A program made the position numbers and the translations under genes. Positions 26,885 through 36,609 of a stretch of 64,000 nucleotides of DNA are shown piece by piece (positions within the stretch are counted from its first letter, which is position 1; each line of letters begins with the position of its first letter). The notes under the pieces were generated by a model. It was given only the letters and a program-made list of their open reading frames with translations, was not told the DNA's origin and did no database searches. Origin of the DNA: Qipengyuania aurantiaca (GTDB lineage Bacteria > Pseudomonadota > Alphaproteobacteria > Sphingomonadales > Sphingomonadaceae); the NCBI RefSeq assembly GCF_019711375.1, contig NZ_CP081295.1:2145001-2209000 (forward strand). The letters are read 5' to 3'.

Positions 26885-27229
26885 CTCCTCCCCGCCCGCC
26901 TGTGCACAAAGCTGTTGACAGCCGGGGTAAATTTACGGGAAAACCCCTAAATCCCGCCGGGTGTTCCGGCGATGAGAACAATGTTCCTGTTTTGTTCTCC
27001 TTAGTCAAGCGCTTTTTGCGCCCAAGCTGTCTTTTTTTGGGACAAAATGAGTCTGGATTTCGCTTTGGAATCCCGCTAGACGCGCGCCGTTCGCCCCGGA
27101 TTCGGCCAATTCGGGCCATTCAAAGGGCGGACAAATCCACATGGAAGGCACACATACCGGTGCCCGGCGCGGGACACTCCGCACCACGGGTTCCAGCCTT
27201 CCAGAGGTACAACCGGAAAGGAAATGATC
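26885..27229. other. Divergent control region between the small membrane gene and rpsB
   Basis: This 345-base stretch has no gene. It holds a LexA-type box (26983-26997), a TTGACA at 26915-26920 and T-rich tracts near 27010-27037 (GCGCTTTTTGCGC and CTGTCTTTTTTTGGG). It must contain the promoter and an rpsB leader of unknown extent. I cannot place the promoter with confidence. Confidence 0.5.
26983..26997. promoter_or_regulatory. LexA-type SOS box
   Basis: GTTC-CTGTTTT-GTTC is an exact match to the alphaproteobacterial LexA operator GTTC-N7-GTTC. An extra GAAC half-site precedes it (GAACAATGTTC), making the core partly palindromic. It is about 100 bases before the small membrane gene (minus strand) and 230 before rpsB (plus strand); the former is the likelier target. 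Confidence 0.6.
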
Positions 27230-27979
<750 letters not shown>

Positions 27980-28100
27980 GGCCATTCCCGTGGGGCGGCT
28001 GCGTAGCGTGGCCGTCACACAAGCGAACTATGCGCCGGGCCGCTGATACCAGCTGGCCCGGTGCTGCACGCATCCAAGACTACCCAAGAAGGAATTTACC

Positions 28101-29027
28101 ATGGCTGCATTCACTGCCGCTGACGTGAAGGCCCTGCGCGAGAAGACCGGCGCGGGCATGATGGACGCCAAGAAGGCTCTCGAAGCTGCGAACGGCGATA
28201 TCGAAGCCGCTGTCGACGCCCTGCGCGCCAAGGGGCTCGCCACCGCCCAGAAGAAGTCGAGCCGTACCGCGGCCGAAGGTCTCGTCGGCATCGCCGTCGA
28301 GGCTACCCGTGGCGTTGCCGTCGAAGTGAACTCGGAAACCGACTTCGTTGCGAAGAACGACCAGTTCCAGGACTTCGTTCGCAAGACCACTCAGGTCGCG
28401 CTCACCACCGACGGTGACGATGTCGAAGCCCTCAAGGCTGCCGGCTATCCCGACGGCGGTTCGGTCGCCGAAAAGCTGACCAACAATGTCGCCACCATCG
28501 GCGAGAACCAGCAGATCCGCCGCATCAAGACCGTTTCGGTCACCAACGGCGTGATCGTGCCCTACATGCACAACGCGGTCGCCCCCGACCTCGGCAAGAT
28601 CGGCGTCCTCGTCGCTCTCGAAAGCGAAGGCGACAAGGCCAAGCTGGAAGAGCTGGGCAAGAAGCTCGGCATGCACATCGCCGCCGCTTTCCCCCAGGCC
28701 CTGACCGCTGACGGCCTCGACGCCGACGTGATCGAGCGTGAACGCGCGATCGCCAAGGAAAAGGCTGCCGAAAGCGGCAAGCCCGAAAACGTCCAGGAAA
28801 AGATGGTCGAAGGCGCGGTCAACAAATACGCCAAGGAAAACGCCCTCCTCAGCCAGGTTTATGTCATCGACAACAAGACCCCGATCGCACAGGTCGTGGA
28901 ACAGGCTGCCAAGGACGTCGGCGCCAAGGTCGAACTGGTGGACTATGTCCGCTTCCAGCTCGGCGAAGGCATCGAGAAGGAAGAGAGCGACTTCGCAGCC
29001 GAAGTCGCCGCTGCCGTCGGCGGCTAA
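28101..29027 (+). CDS. tsf: Translation elongation factor Ts
   Basis: A 308-residue guanine-nucleotide exchange factor for EF-Tu. It has the N-terminal UBA-like segment [20 protein letters not shown], and the core signature [18 protein letters not shown] lies before ATG 28101. A strong terminator follows, so the downstream pyrH is a separate unit here. Confidence 0.98.
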   Translation: MAAFTAADVKALREKTGAGMMDAKKALEAANGDIEAAVDALRAKGLATAQKKSSRTAAEGLVGIAVEATRGVAVEVNSETDFVAKNDQFQDFVRKTTQVALTTDGDDVEALKAAGYPDGGSVAEKLTNNVATIGENQQIRRIKTVSVTNGVIVPYMHNAVAPDLGKIGVLVALESEGDKAKLEELGKKLGMHIAAAFPQALTADGLDADVIERERAIAKEKAAESGKPENVQEKMVEGAVNKYAKENALLSQVYVIDNKTPIAQVVEQAAKDVGAKVELVDYVRFQLGEGIEKEESDFAAEVAAAVGG

Positions 29028-29053
29028 GCGAAAGCTTGCTTCGTGAAGAATTG

Positions 29054-29086
29054 GGCCGCCGGAGTTCGCTCCGGCGGCCTTTTTTC
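29054..29086 (+). terminator. Terminator of rpsB-tsf
   Basis: A perfect 11-bp stem (GGCCGCCGGAG / CTCCGGCGGCC) with a TTCG loop is followed by a T-run, 26 bases after the tsf stop. Confidence 0.95.
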
Positions 29087-29167
29087 TTTCAGGCCATACG
29101 CGGATGAAGGTAGCCGACCAATTGCTGGTGTCTGTCACGCAGAGAAAACGGAGCTATTGCACTTTAT

Positions 29168-30196
29168 TTAATGTGCATCCACGCCGAGAGCGCTGGGATG
29201 AGCGGGCCTCCGGTCATAAACCAGACGGAAGCCAACATTGCTCGCTCCCATCGCCGGGTCCCGTCCACTACGCGATGCAGGTCGATAACGTTGGCAGTAA
29301 TTTGGCGCACACAAATAACTGCCCCCCTTAATTACCCTAGAGGGAAATTTCGGATTTACCGGATCATAAGCCAGGGTTTCGCTTGGTCCTTGGGGATTGT
29401 CCCGGTCGTTAGGATCGTGTCCCGCGCGATAGAGATCTGCGGTCATTTCCCACACATTGCCGACCGTGTCGTAAAGGCCGTTCGAGTTGGGCTTGTAGCA
29501 TCCAACGGGTGCGATGCCTTCAAATCCATCTATCTTTTCATTGGCTACGGGAAAGACCCCCTGCCAGCTGTTCGCTTCAGCGGGCTGTTCACGGCTTGGT
29601 TTGGCGTCTGCTTTTGCGGCGTATTCCCATTCGGCTTCGGTGGGAATGCGTCCTCCAGCCCATTTTGCGAAGGCTTCCATGTCCTGGTAGGCGAGATGAA
29701 CTGCCGGTTCATTCGCGCTGTAGTCTCGCCCCTTTGGGCCAAAGGGTTTTTTCCAGTTTGCACCGGGCAGGTAAATCCACCAATCGCGATAGTGGCTGGA
29801 CGCCTTCGAAGGCGGAGTGAAAACTGCAGATCCCGGACTAAGCATGTGTGCTGGAATTTGGCTCCGAGGCACATCGAAAAGGGCAGGGTCGACGGGCTTT
29901 TCCGCGATGGTCACATAGCCTGTCTCCTCCACGAAGCGCGCGAACCTCTCGTTCGTAACCTCGGTCGTATCGATCCAGAAACCGTTCACGCGGGTTCTGC
30001 GCACAGGCCCTTCCTCGCTATAGATACCTTCCTGACCCATCAGGAACTCCCCGGATTCGAGGCGCACAAAGCTCTTCTGAGGTAAGGAGCATTTTCGCTG
30101 GGCCGATATCTCCGCTTGGGAATCTACGCTAGATTCCTTTTTTGGTGAGCAAGCGCTTAGGGTGATCATGCAAACAACCGCGACCATTCTATGCAT
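29168..30196 (-). CDS. Formylglycine-generating enzyme family lipoprotein
   Basis: A 342-residue FGE-sulfatase (SUMF1) domain protein with a lipoprotein signal (ITLSAC, C16). It keeps the catalytic cysteine pair C296 and C301 (GGSYLCAPNYCQRYRPASR), which bind copper and oxidise a sulfatase cysteine to formylglycine with O2. The closing NVGFRLV is also typical. It lies divergent to a Cys-type sulfatase, its likely substrate. Most bacterial FGEs are cytosolic, so the lipobox is notable. Base composition is visibly less GC-rich than the flanking core genes, which suggests transfer. Confidence 0.88.
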   Translation of the reverse strand: MHRMVAVVCMITLSACSPKKESSVDSQAEISAQRKCSLPQKSFVRLESGEFLMGQEGIYSEEGPVRRTRVNGFWIDTTEVTNERFARFVEETGYVTIAEKPVDPALFDVPRSQIPAHMLSPGSAVFTPPSKASSHYRDWWIYLPGANWKKPFGPKGRDYSANEPAVHLAYQDMEAFAKWAGGRIPTEAEWEYAAKADAKPSREQPAEANSWQGVFPVANEKIDGFEGIAPVGCYKPNSNGLYDTVGNVWEMTADLYRAGHDPNDRDNPQGPSETLAYDPVNPKFPSRVIKGGSYLCAPNYCQRYRPASRSGRDPAMGASNVGFRLVYDRRPAHPSALGVDAH

Positions 30197-30521
30197 GAAT
30201 CATGCAACCTTTCGTTTTCGGCCGTGAACTTGGCTCATATGGATTTTTTAGTGGCTGGAGTATGGTTGGTTGACATATTTGGTCTCAGACCTTGGTTGGA
30301 GTCCGAACGATCTTATGATCCCGAAGCGACCTTACAGGGTTCTTTGGCGCTCGTCACATCCACAATCTTACGAACAGTTGGGGTCGTGGATCTCACTTTC
30401 CGCTAGCAGGGGTTGCCTATTGGGAAAATTCAAATCGATTATTAGGATAAGTCTGCTGAACGGTTGACTTGAGAGAAATTGAAAACCAAGGTCAAGCAAA
30501 GTTCGATTGGGGCGGAATTCC
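30197..30521. other. Divergent control region between FGE and sulfatase genes
   Basis: This 325-base AT-richer stretch has no gene. A possible promoter for the sulfatase is TTGGGA, 17 bases, TAGGAT (near 30419-30447). A perfect 10-bp inverted repeat, GACCTTGGTT at 30288-30297 and AACCAAGGTC at 30484-30493, flanks it and could be operator sites or chance. Confidence 0.4.
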
Positions 30522-32435
30522 ATGAAGTTTAAGTTTGTGCTGGCCTTGGCCGGTTGCCTCGCCGCGTGCGGTGGGGAAGGCGGATCACAACCGGCACCCG
30601 TCGCGACGTCCTCGCCGACGCCGACACCGACATTGACACCGTCACCGGTTTCCGAACAGCCCAACGTGATCGTCATTCTCGCCGACGATCTCAATGATTA
30701 TGTCGAGCCGCTACAAGGCCATCCACAGGCATATACGCCTAACTTCTCACGGTTGGCGCGGCTTGGCGTCACGTTTTCCAATGCCCATGCAAATTCACCC
30801 GTCTGCTCCCCTTCAAGGGCGAGTTTCATGTCCGGTTATCTTCCGTCCACCAGCGGAAAATACCATTCGACATATCATTTTCGCGATCATGCGGTCCTCA
30901 GTGATGCAAAACTTCTTCCAGAGCATTTTCGGGACAACGGATATGCGGTCTACAATGCGGGAAAACTTTTCCATGAGCAGCAGTATGACAACACCGTTTT
31001 TGGTAATTTTGAGGAGGAGACACAGGCAACCGGCCGAAATGATCGGTCGGGGGGTTATTTTGGCCCCATGTCTGAATTTGGTCCTTATCCGTGGGACGGG
31101 GTTTCGATAGCTGAGGGCAAACCTACTCGTTTCATTCCTTACGGGGTAGAAGGTGCTGACTGGAGTCGGCTGAGGTGGGGTAAGGCGGAATTGTTGCCGG
31201 GTGGGCGCTGGAACAGCAATCCGGACTTGCCGGCTGCCATACAATCATGGTCATGGGGCTATGGCAGGATTTCCCAGCCGCCAACGTTTACGTCCGACAT
31301 GAACAGCTCCTATCCGGCGGGGCATAGCTATAGTGGTTTCGCGGGTCCGTCGGGCGAATTCCGCTATGTCAGCGATAGCGATCGTTCGCTTCTGACCGAT
31401 GAGCGTATTGCTCGCTGGGCCTCGGAAGTGCTGCGCAAACAAACCCCGAGCGAGCATAAATTTGCAGAAACTGCGCCATTAACCAGCCAGCAATTTATGA
31501 TGATGCTTGGGCTAACGAAAACGCATAGCGCCAGATACATCCCGGACGCCTATTTCGACGAGTTTATCGCTGCACGAGGCCTACAGTCGATCGACGATGT
31601 TCAATTCCCCGAATTATTCGAAGGAAGTCTACACAATAGCGACCTCGCGGACGTTCCGAATTCCGCACTCTATGGCCATGGCCGCAAAAATTTCGACCAG
31701 CTAATTGAAGCTGGAAGCTCAGGTGGATTCATCCCAGATCTGGTAAATCCTGGCTCGTTCATACCGAACACCCAAGAGAATCTCCTCCGAAGTCAAATTC
31801 TCAGCTACCTCGTGTCGGTGTATGTGGTCGATCAACAGCTTGGACAGATTCTCGATGCAATCGAAGCTGATCCGACGATGAGGAGAAATTCGATCGTTAT
31901 CGTAACGTCCGATCACGGTTGGGCGACTGGCCAGAAAATGATGTGGGGAAAGATGTCACTTTTCAGCGAAAGCACGCGGATACCGTTGATTATCGCGGAT
32001 CTGAGAGGGCGCTTCGATAACTCGCGCGGAACAGTGTCGGACATTCCGGTATCGCTGATTGATATTTATCCGACGCTGATCGAACTCGCGGACATACAGG
32101 AGGTGTTAGTGCCTGACGGCCGTCCGCAATTAGATGGGCAGTCGCTCGTTCCCGCTATGATGAATCCAGGGCGACCTGCGATGAGCAGAACGCCATACGC
32201 CATAACGTCTAACTTTGGTGGTTACTCTGATTCAATTTCGACCGCGGTTCCCAGCTTTCGCAACCATACCATCCGTGGCGGTCGTTGGCGCTTCACCCTT
32301 TCACGCGGGAGCGCAGAGGAACTTTACGATCATAAGGCTGATCCCAACGAGTTTCATAATATCCATGATCGCGCTTACTGGATCGATCTTAAACGAAAGC
32401 TCGATACCGAGTTGCGGTCGCAAATCGGTATGTAG
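30522..32435 (+). CDS. Type I sulfatase, lipoprotein (Cys-type)
   Basis: A 637-residue arylsulfatase-family enzyme (iduronate-2-sulfatase-like by its N-terminal block). It has a lipoprotein signal (ALAGC, C12, or LAAC, C16), a Pro/Thr linker (about residues 24-45), then NVIVILADDLND with the metal ligands. C95-S-P-S-R99 is the sulfatase motif whose cysteine becomes formylglycine. SDHGWATG gives further active-site ligands. It is predicted to sit on an outer-membrane or periplasmic face and cleave sulphate esters, perhaps of marine polysaccharides. ATG 30522 is chosen over an upstream TTG. Transfer is suggested by lower GC. Confidence 0.92.
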   Translation: MKFKFVLALAGCLAACGGEGGSQPAPVATSSPTPTPTLTPSPVSEQPNVIVILADDLNDYVEPLQGHPQAYTPNFSRLARLGVTFSNAHANSPVCSPSRASFMSGYLPSTSGKYHSTYHFRDHAVLSDAKLLPEHFRDNGYAVYNAGKLFHEQQYDNTVFGNFEEETQATGRNDRSGGYFGPMSEFGPYPWDGVSIAEGKPTRFIPYGVEGADWSRLRWGKAELLPGGRWNSNPDLPAAIQSWSWGYGRISQPPTFTSDMNSSYPAGHSYSGFAGPSGEFRYVSDSDRSLLTDERIARWASEVLRKQTPSEHKFAETAPLTSQQFMMMLGLTKTHSARYIPDAYFDEFIAARGLQSIDDVQFPELFEGSLHNSDLADVPNSALYGHGRKNFDQLIEAGSSGGFIPDLVNPGSFIPNTQENLLRSQILSYLVSVYVVDQQLGQILDAIEADPTMRRNSIVIVTSDHGWATGQKMMWGKMSLFSESTRIPLIIADLRGRFDNSRGTVSDIPVSLIDIYPTLIELADIQEVLVPDGRPQLDGQSLVPAMMNPGRPAMSRTPYAITSNFGGYSDSISTAVPSFRNHTIRGGRWRFTLSRGSAEELYDHKADPNEFHNIHDRAYWIDLKRKLDTELRSQIGM

Positions 32436-32613
32436 TATCTGGCGGGGGTCGCCCTCGAGTTGCAGCTCGGCGAAGGCATCATTCCGGTTTTCGCGGGACA
32501 ACGAGCGCCGCCAAATTTGGGTGCTGCCCCTGTGATGCTCTAATCCTTTCTCTTTGCGCCGTGCACCCTTCCTAGCTAAGGACCCCCAAACCCCAGAAAT
32601 AGAGACTGCCTCC

Positions 32614-33339
32614 ATGACCCTCCCCAAGATGAACCGCGTCCTCCTCAAGCTTTCGGGCGAGGTGTTGATGGGGGACCAGCAGTTCGGGATCGACCCGGCC
32701 TTCGTGCTGGAGCTTGCCAAGGAAGTGAAGGCGGCCAAGGATACCGGCCTTGAAATCTGCCTCGTCATCGGCGGGGGCAATATCTTCCGCGGCATGGCGG
32801 GTGCGGCGCAGGGCATGGACCGCGCGCAGGCCGATTACATGGGTATGCTCGCCACCGTGATGAACGCGCTTGCGATGCAGAGCGCGCTCGAGCAGTTGGG
32901 CGTGGAAACCCGCGTGCAGAGCGCGGTACAGATGGACCAGGTGTGCGAACCGGTGATCCGCCGCCGCGCCGAGCGTCACCTCGAAAAGGGCCGCATCGTG
33001 ATCTTCGCCGCCGGCGTCGGCGCGCCCTATTTCACCACCGACAGCGGCGCTGCCCTGCGCGCTGCCGAGATGAAGTGCGACGCGCTGCTGAAGGGCACCA
33101 GCGTCGATGGCATCTACGACAGCGATCCCAAGAAGAACGCCGATGCCAAGCGTTACGAAACCGTGAGTTACTCCAAGGTGCTCGCAGACGATCTCAAGGT
33201 CATGGACGCCAGCGCCGTGGCCCTTTGCCGCGACAACGAGATTCCCATCGTGGTGTTCTCGATCCGCGAGAAGGGCAATGTCGTGAAGGTTCTTTCGGGC
33301 GAGGGCACGCAGACCATCGTCACCGACCACACCGCTTGA
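32614..33339 (+). CDS. pyrH: Uridylate kinase
   Basis: A 241-residue hexameric UMP kinase of the amino-acid-kinase fold, making UDP. Signatures seen are [13 protein letters not shown] at the N-terminus, [10 protein letters not shown] and the later [22 protein letters not shown] 32614 is assumed; ATG 32629 is an alternative, and neither has a strong ribosome site. Normally directly after tsf, it is here displaced by about 3.5 kb of sulfatase-FGE DNA. Confidence 0.97.
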   Translation: MTLPKMNRVLLKLSGEVLMGDQQFGIDPAFVLELAKEVKAAKDTGLEICLVIGGGNIFRGMAGAAQGMDRAQADYMGMLATVMNALAMQSALEQLGVETRVQSAVQMDQVCEPVIRRRAERHLEKGRIVIFAAGVGAPYFTTDSGAALRAAEMKCDALLKGTSVDGIYDSDPKKNADAKRYETVSYSKVLADDLKVMDASAVALCRDNEIPIVVFSIREKGNVVKVLSGEGTQTIVTDHTA

Positions 33340-33371
33340 TACGAAACGAGAAAGACAAGAGGAAGCCGATC

Positions 33372-33404
33372 ATGGCCAAGTACGGAGCTTATAATGAAGT
33401 ATGA
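33372..33404 (+). CDS. Ten-residue upstream reading frame overlapping frr
   Basis: ATG 33372 follows a good ribosome site (AGAGGAAG) and encodes [10 protein letters not shown] before a stop at 33402-33404, eight bases past the frr ATG. MAKYDKAD is the usual N-terminus of alphaproteobacterial RRF, so this looks like the old frr start, put out of frame by 19 extra bases. It may now act as a coupling leader peptide. Confidence 0.6.
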   Translation: MAKYGAYNEV

Positions 33405-33948
33405 TAGGGCCGATATCGAACGCCGCATGAAGGGCGCGATCGAAAGCCTGAAGGGCGATCTTTCGGGCCTGCGCACGGGCCGCGCCAACACCAGCCTGCT
33501 CGATCCCGTGGTGGTCGAAGTCTATGGCTCGATGATGCCGCTGAATCAGGTTGCCACCGTCTCGGCGCCCGAACCGCGCATGCTCAGCGTGCAGGTGTGG
33601 GACAAGGCCAATGTCACCGCGGTCGAGAAGGGTATCGCCAAGGCCAATCTCGGCCTCAACCCGATGATCGACGGCCAGAACGTGCGCCTGCCGATGCCCG
33701 ATCTGACCGAGGAACGCCGCAAGGATCTCGCCAAGCTTGCCGGCCAGTATGCCGAACAGTCCAAGATTGCGATCCGCAACGTCCGCCGCGACGGCATGGA
33801 AGCCTTGAAGGAAGACGAGAAGAAGAAGGAAATCTCCGAAGACGACCGCAAGCGGTCCGAGGACGAGGTCCAGAAGCTGACCGACAAATACGTCGCCGAA
33901 GCCGACCAGGCCGCATCGGCCAAGGAAAAGGAAATCATGACGCAGTGA
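33394..33948 (+). CDS. frr: Ribosome recycling factor
   Basis: A 184-residue RRF that splits post-termination ribosomes with EF-G. It has the family signatures [40 protein letters not shown] and the C-terminal acidic-basic helix. ATG 33394 is behind GGAG (33384-33387). The product begins [11 protein letters not shown], whereas relatives usually begin MAKYDKADLERR. The difference is explained by a 19-bp insertion that supplies this new ribosome site and ATG. Confidence 0.97.
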   Translation: MKYDRADIERRMKGAIESLKGDLSGLRTGRANTSLLDPVVVEVYGSMMPLNQVATVSAPEPRMLSVQVWDKANVTAVEKGIAKANLGLNPMIDGQNVRLPMPDLTEERRKDLAKLAGQYAEQSKIAIRNVRRDGMEALKEDEKKKEISEDDRKRSEDEVQKLTDKYVAEADQAASAKEKEIMTQ

Positions 33949-33970
33949 TTATGCGTTTTTTCCAGTTTTC

Positions 33971-34060
33971 CGTTCGGGCTGAGCTTGTCGAAGCCCCGTC
34001 CTTCCTTCAGGAGCTGCACTAGAAGAAAAGTGCGGCCCTTCGACAAGCTCAGGGCGAACG
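33971..34060 (+). repeat. REP-like palindromic element, copy 1
   Basis: A 90-base element whose ends are imperfect inverted repeats (CGTTCGGGCTGAGCTTGTCG and CGACAAGCTCAGGGCGAACG). It lies between frr and uppS and closely resembles the copy at 53221-53311. Such elements are abundant in sphingomonad genomes and are probably dispersed non-autonomously by REP-associated transposases. Confidence 0.85.
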
Positions 34061-34069
34061 GATTTGGGT

Positions 34070-34753
34070 ATGGAGCCTGACAATAAGATCGCCCGCCATG
34101 TCGCCATCATCATGGACGGCAACGGGCGCTGGGCCAAGCGAAAGCACCTGCCGCGCGCCATGGGTCACCGCAAGGGCGTGGAGGCGGTGCGCGAACTGGT
34201 GCGCAGTCTCAAGCACACCGAAATCGAGTGCCTGACGCTCTACGCCTTCAGCAGCGAGAACTGGAAGCGCCCGGAGGACGAGGTCGACGACCTGATGAAT
34301 CTCATGCGCAAGTTCATCAAGTCGGACTTGCCCGAATTCATCGCCAACGACGTGAAGCTGCATATCCTCGGCGACTGGCGCGGGCTGGCGCCCGACATCG
34401 TCGCCATGTTGGAGGATGCGCTGGAGCAGACCTCGGGCGGGTCGCGCACGTTGGCCGTGGCGCTCAATTACGGGGCGCAGGCGGAAATCGCCGCGGCCGC
34501 GCGGTCTGCGGCCGAGCAGGGCTCGATCACCGAAGAGGCGATCGAGGCCAATCTCTACACCGCCGGCTTGCCGCCGCTCGATCTTCTGATCCGCACCAGC
34601 GGCGAAGTGCGCCTGTCCAATTTCCTCTTGTGGCAGGCCGCCTATGCGGAAATGATCTTCACGGAAGTTTTGTGGCCCGACTTCACGTTCGCGCATCTGC
34701 AGGATGCGCTGGACCAGTTTGCGGGCAGGGAGAGACGTTTTGGCGGCAGGTGA
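34070..34753 (+). CDS. uppS: Undecaprenyl diphosphate synthase
   Basis: A 227-residue cis-prenyltransferase that makes the C55 lipid carrier for cell wall and polysaccharide. It has HVAIIMDGNGRWAKRK with the catalytic Asp, LTLYAFSSENWKRP, and the terminal DLLIRTSGEVRLSNFLLWQ. ATG 34070 is preferred to TTG 34064. It overlaps cdsA by 14 bases. Confidence 0.96.
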   Translation: MEPDNKIARHVAIIMDGNGRWAKRKHLPRAMGHRKGVEAVRELVRSLKHTEIECLTLYAFSSENWKRPEDEVDDLMNLMRKFIKSDLPEFIANDVKLHILGDWRGLAPDIVAMLEDALEQTSGGSRTLAVALNYGAQAEIAAAARSAAEQGSITEEAIEANLYTAGLPPLDLLIRTSGEVRLSNFLLWQAAYAEMIFTEVLWPDFTFAHLQDALDQFAGRERRFGGR

Positions 34754-35459
34754 GAGCGGAGCGGTTTCGTCGGGGGCGAAATCGAAGAATGCGGACCTGC
34801 CGATACGGCTGCTGTCCGCCGCCGTGATGATGTCTATCGCCGTGGCCGCCGTGGTGGCGGGCGACCCTTGGCTCGACGGGTTCATCGTCCTCGTCTCGCT
34901 GGCGACCTTCGTCGAGTTCGTGCTGCTGATTGTCAAGGTGACGCGGAACGTGCCCTTCCGGCTGGCCGCTATCCTCGCAGGCGCGGTTTATATCGGGCTC
35001 GCCGGGTTCGTCCTTTCGCGGCTGCCGGTCCCGATGATCGTGGGCGTGATCGGCGCGGTGATCTTCGTCGACACCTTCGCCTATGGTTTCGGGCGCACGC
35101 TGGGCGGGCCGAAGATTGCGCCAAAGATCAGCCCGTCCAAAACCTGGGCCGGGCTACTCGGCGGGATCGTGGGCGCCAGCACCTGGCTTGCGCTGTTTGT
35201 CTATGTCGCGGCGCGGCAGGTCAGCGGGGCCAACACACTCGGCTTCGAAATCGCCGAAATCGGCACGCTGGTCGCCATGGGTGCAGCGATTGCGGTTGCC
35301 GCGCAAAGCGGCGATTTCTTCGAGAGCTGGCTCAAGCGCAAGGCCGGGGTCAAGGACAGCTCCAACCTCATTCCGGGCCATGGCGGCTTCTTCGACCGGA
35401 CCGACGGAATCATCCCTGTGGTGCTGCTTGCCGGACTGCTGCTAAGCTCCGCGCCATGA
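34740..35459 (+). CDS. cdsA: Phosphatidate cytidylyltransferase
   Basis: A 239-residue integral membrane enzyme that makes CDP-diacylglycerol, the precursor for PssA and PgsA elsewhere in this window. It has the CdsA signature (KRKAGVKDSSNLIPGHGGFF followed by DRTDG) and SPSKTWAG. TTG 34740 is chosen because GGGAGAG lies just upstream. An ATG at 34704 would overlap uppS by 50 bases. The stop overlaps dxr (ATGA). Confidence 0.94.
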   Translation: MAAGESGAVSSGAKSKNADLPIRLLSAAVMMSIAVAAVVAGDPWLDGFIVLVSLATFVEFVLLIVKVTRNVPFRLAAILAGAVYIGLAGFVLSRLPVPMIVGVIGAVIFVDTFAYGFGRTLGGPKIAPKISPSKTWAGLLGGIVGASTWLALFVYVAARQVSGANTLGFEIAEIGTLVAMGAAIAVAAQSGDFFESWLKRKAGVKDSSNLIPGHGGFFDRTDGIIPVVLLAGLLLSSAP

Positions 35460-36607
35460 CACGGTCGCTTACAGTCCTTGGCGCCACCGGATCGGTGGGC
35501 GCATCCACGCTCGACCTCGTCCGGCGCAATCCGGACGCGTGGCGGGTGGAGGCGCTGACCGCCCATTCCAATGTTGCCGACCTCGCCGCGCTGGCGAAAG
35601 AATTCGGGGCCAAAATCGCCGTGATCGCGGACGATACCCGCCTTGGTGAACTGCGCGAGGCGCTGGCGGGATCGGACGTCGAAGCCGCCGCCGGACGCGC
35701 GGCGCTGTGCGAGGCTGCGGCGCGCCCGGCCGATATCGTGATGGCGGCCATCGTCGGCTGCGCCGGGCTTGGCCCGGTGATGGCCGCGATCGAGCAGGGC
35801 CGCACCGTCGCGCTCGCCAACAAGGAGGCGCTGGTCTCGGCGGGCGAGGTCATGACCGCCGCGGTCGAAAAACACGGCGCCACGCTGCTTCCCGTCGACA
35901 GCGAACACAACGCGATTTTCCAGTGTCTGCAGGGCGGCAAGCTCGACGAGGTACGCAGCATCACGCTCACCGCCAGCGGCGGCCCGTTGCGGCTGGTCGA
36001 GGATCTCGAAGCGGTCACGCCCGAACAGGCGATTGCGCATCCGAACTGGGATATGGGCGCCAAGATCAGCGTCGACAGCGCGACCATGTTCAACAAGGGC
36101 CTCGAACTGATCGAGGCGCATCATCTCTTCCCCGTCGGCCTCGACCGCATCCGGATCGTGGTCCATCCGCAGAGCGTCATCCATTCGATGGTCGAATACC
36201 GCGACGGGTCGACGCTGGCGCAGCTCGGCCCTTCGGACATGCGCGTGCCCATCGCTTCTTGCCTCGCCTACCCTGCGCGCATGGACACGCCGATGGCCCC
36301 GCTTGACCTCGCCGTCATCGGCGAACTCAGCTTCTTCCAGCCCGACGAGACGCGCTTTCCGGCCACGAAACTGGCGCGGCAGGCGGCCGAGGCGGGCGGG
36401 GCGGCCCCGGCCACGCTCAACGCCGCCAACGAGGTCGCCGTGGCGGCTTTTCTCGCCGGTCAGATAAAGTTCAGCCGCATTGCTGCATTGGTGGAGGACA
36501 CACTCAATGCCGGAAACCTGCCGCCCGCGCCGCGTTCGCTCGATGACGTTCTCGTGTTAGACGAGGCCGCGCGCAAGGCCGCCACGGCCCGAATGGAGAC
36601 TGCCTGA
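35456..36607 (+). CDS. dxr: 1-deoxy-D-xylulose 5-phosphate reductoisomerase
   Basis: A 383-residue enzyme of the MEP isoprenoid pathway, supplying precursor to UppS. It shows the NADPH site TVLGATGSVGAST, the substrate loop LPVDSEHNAIFQCL, and SGGPLR and NKGLELIEAHHLF. It starts in an ATGA overlap with cdsA. Confidence 0.97.
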   Translation: MTRSLTVLGATGSVGASTLDLVRRNPDAWRVEALTAHSNVADLAALAKEFGAKIAVIADDTRLGELREALAGSDVEAAAGRAALCEAAARPADIVMAAIVGCAGLGPVMAAIEQGRTVALANKEALVSAGEVMTAAVEKHGATLLPVDSEHNAIFQCLQGGKLDEVRSITLTASGGPLRLVEDLEAVTPEQAIAHPNWDMGAKISVDSATMFNKGLELIEAHHLFPVGLDRIRIVVHPQSVIHSMVEYRDGSTLAQLGPSDMRVPIASCLAYPARMDTPMAPLDLAVIGELSFFQPDETRFPATKLARQAAEAGGAAPATLNAANEVAVAAFLAGQIKFSRIAALVEDTLNAGNLPPAPRSLDDVLVLDEAARKAATARMETA

Positions 36608-36609
36608 CC

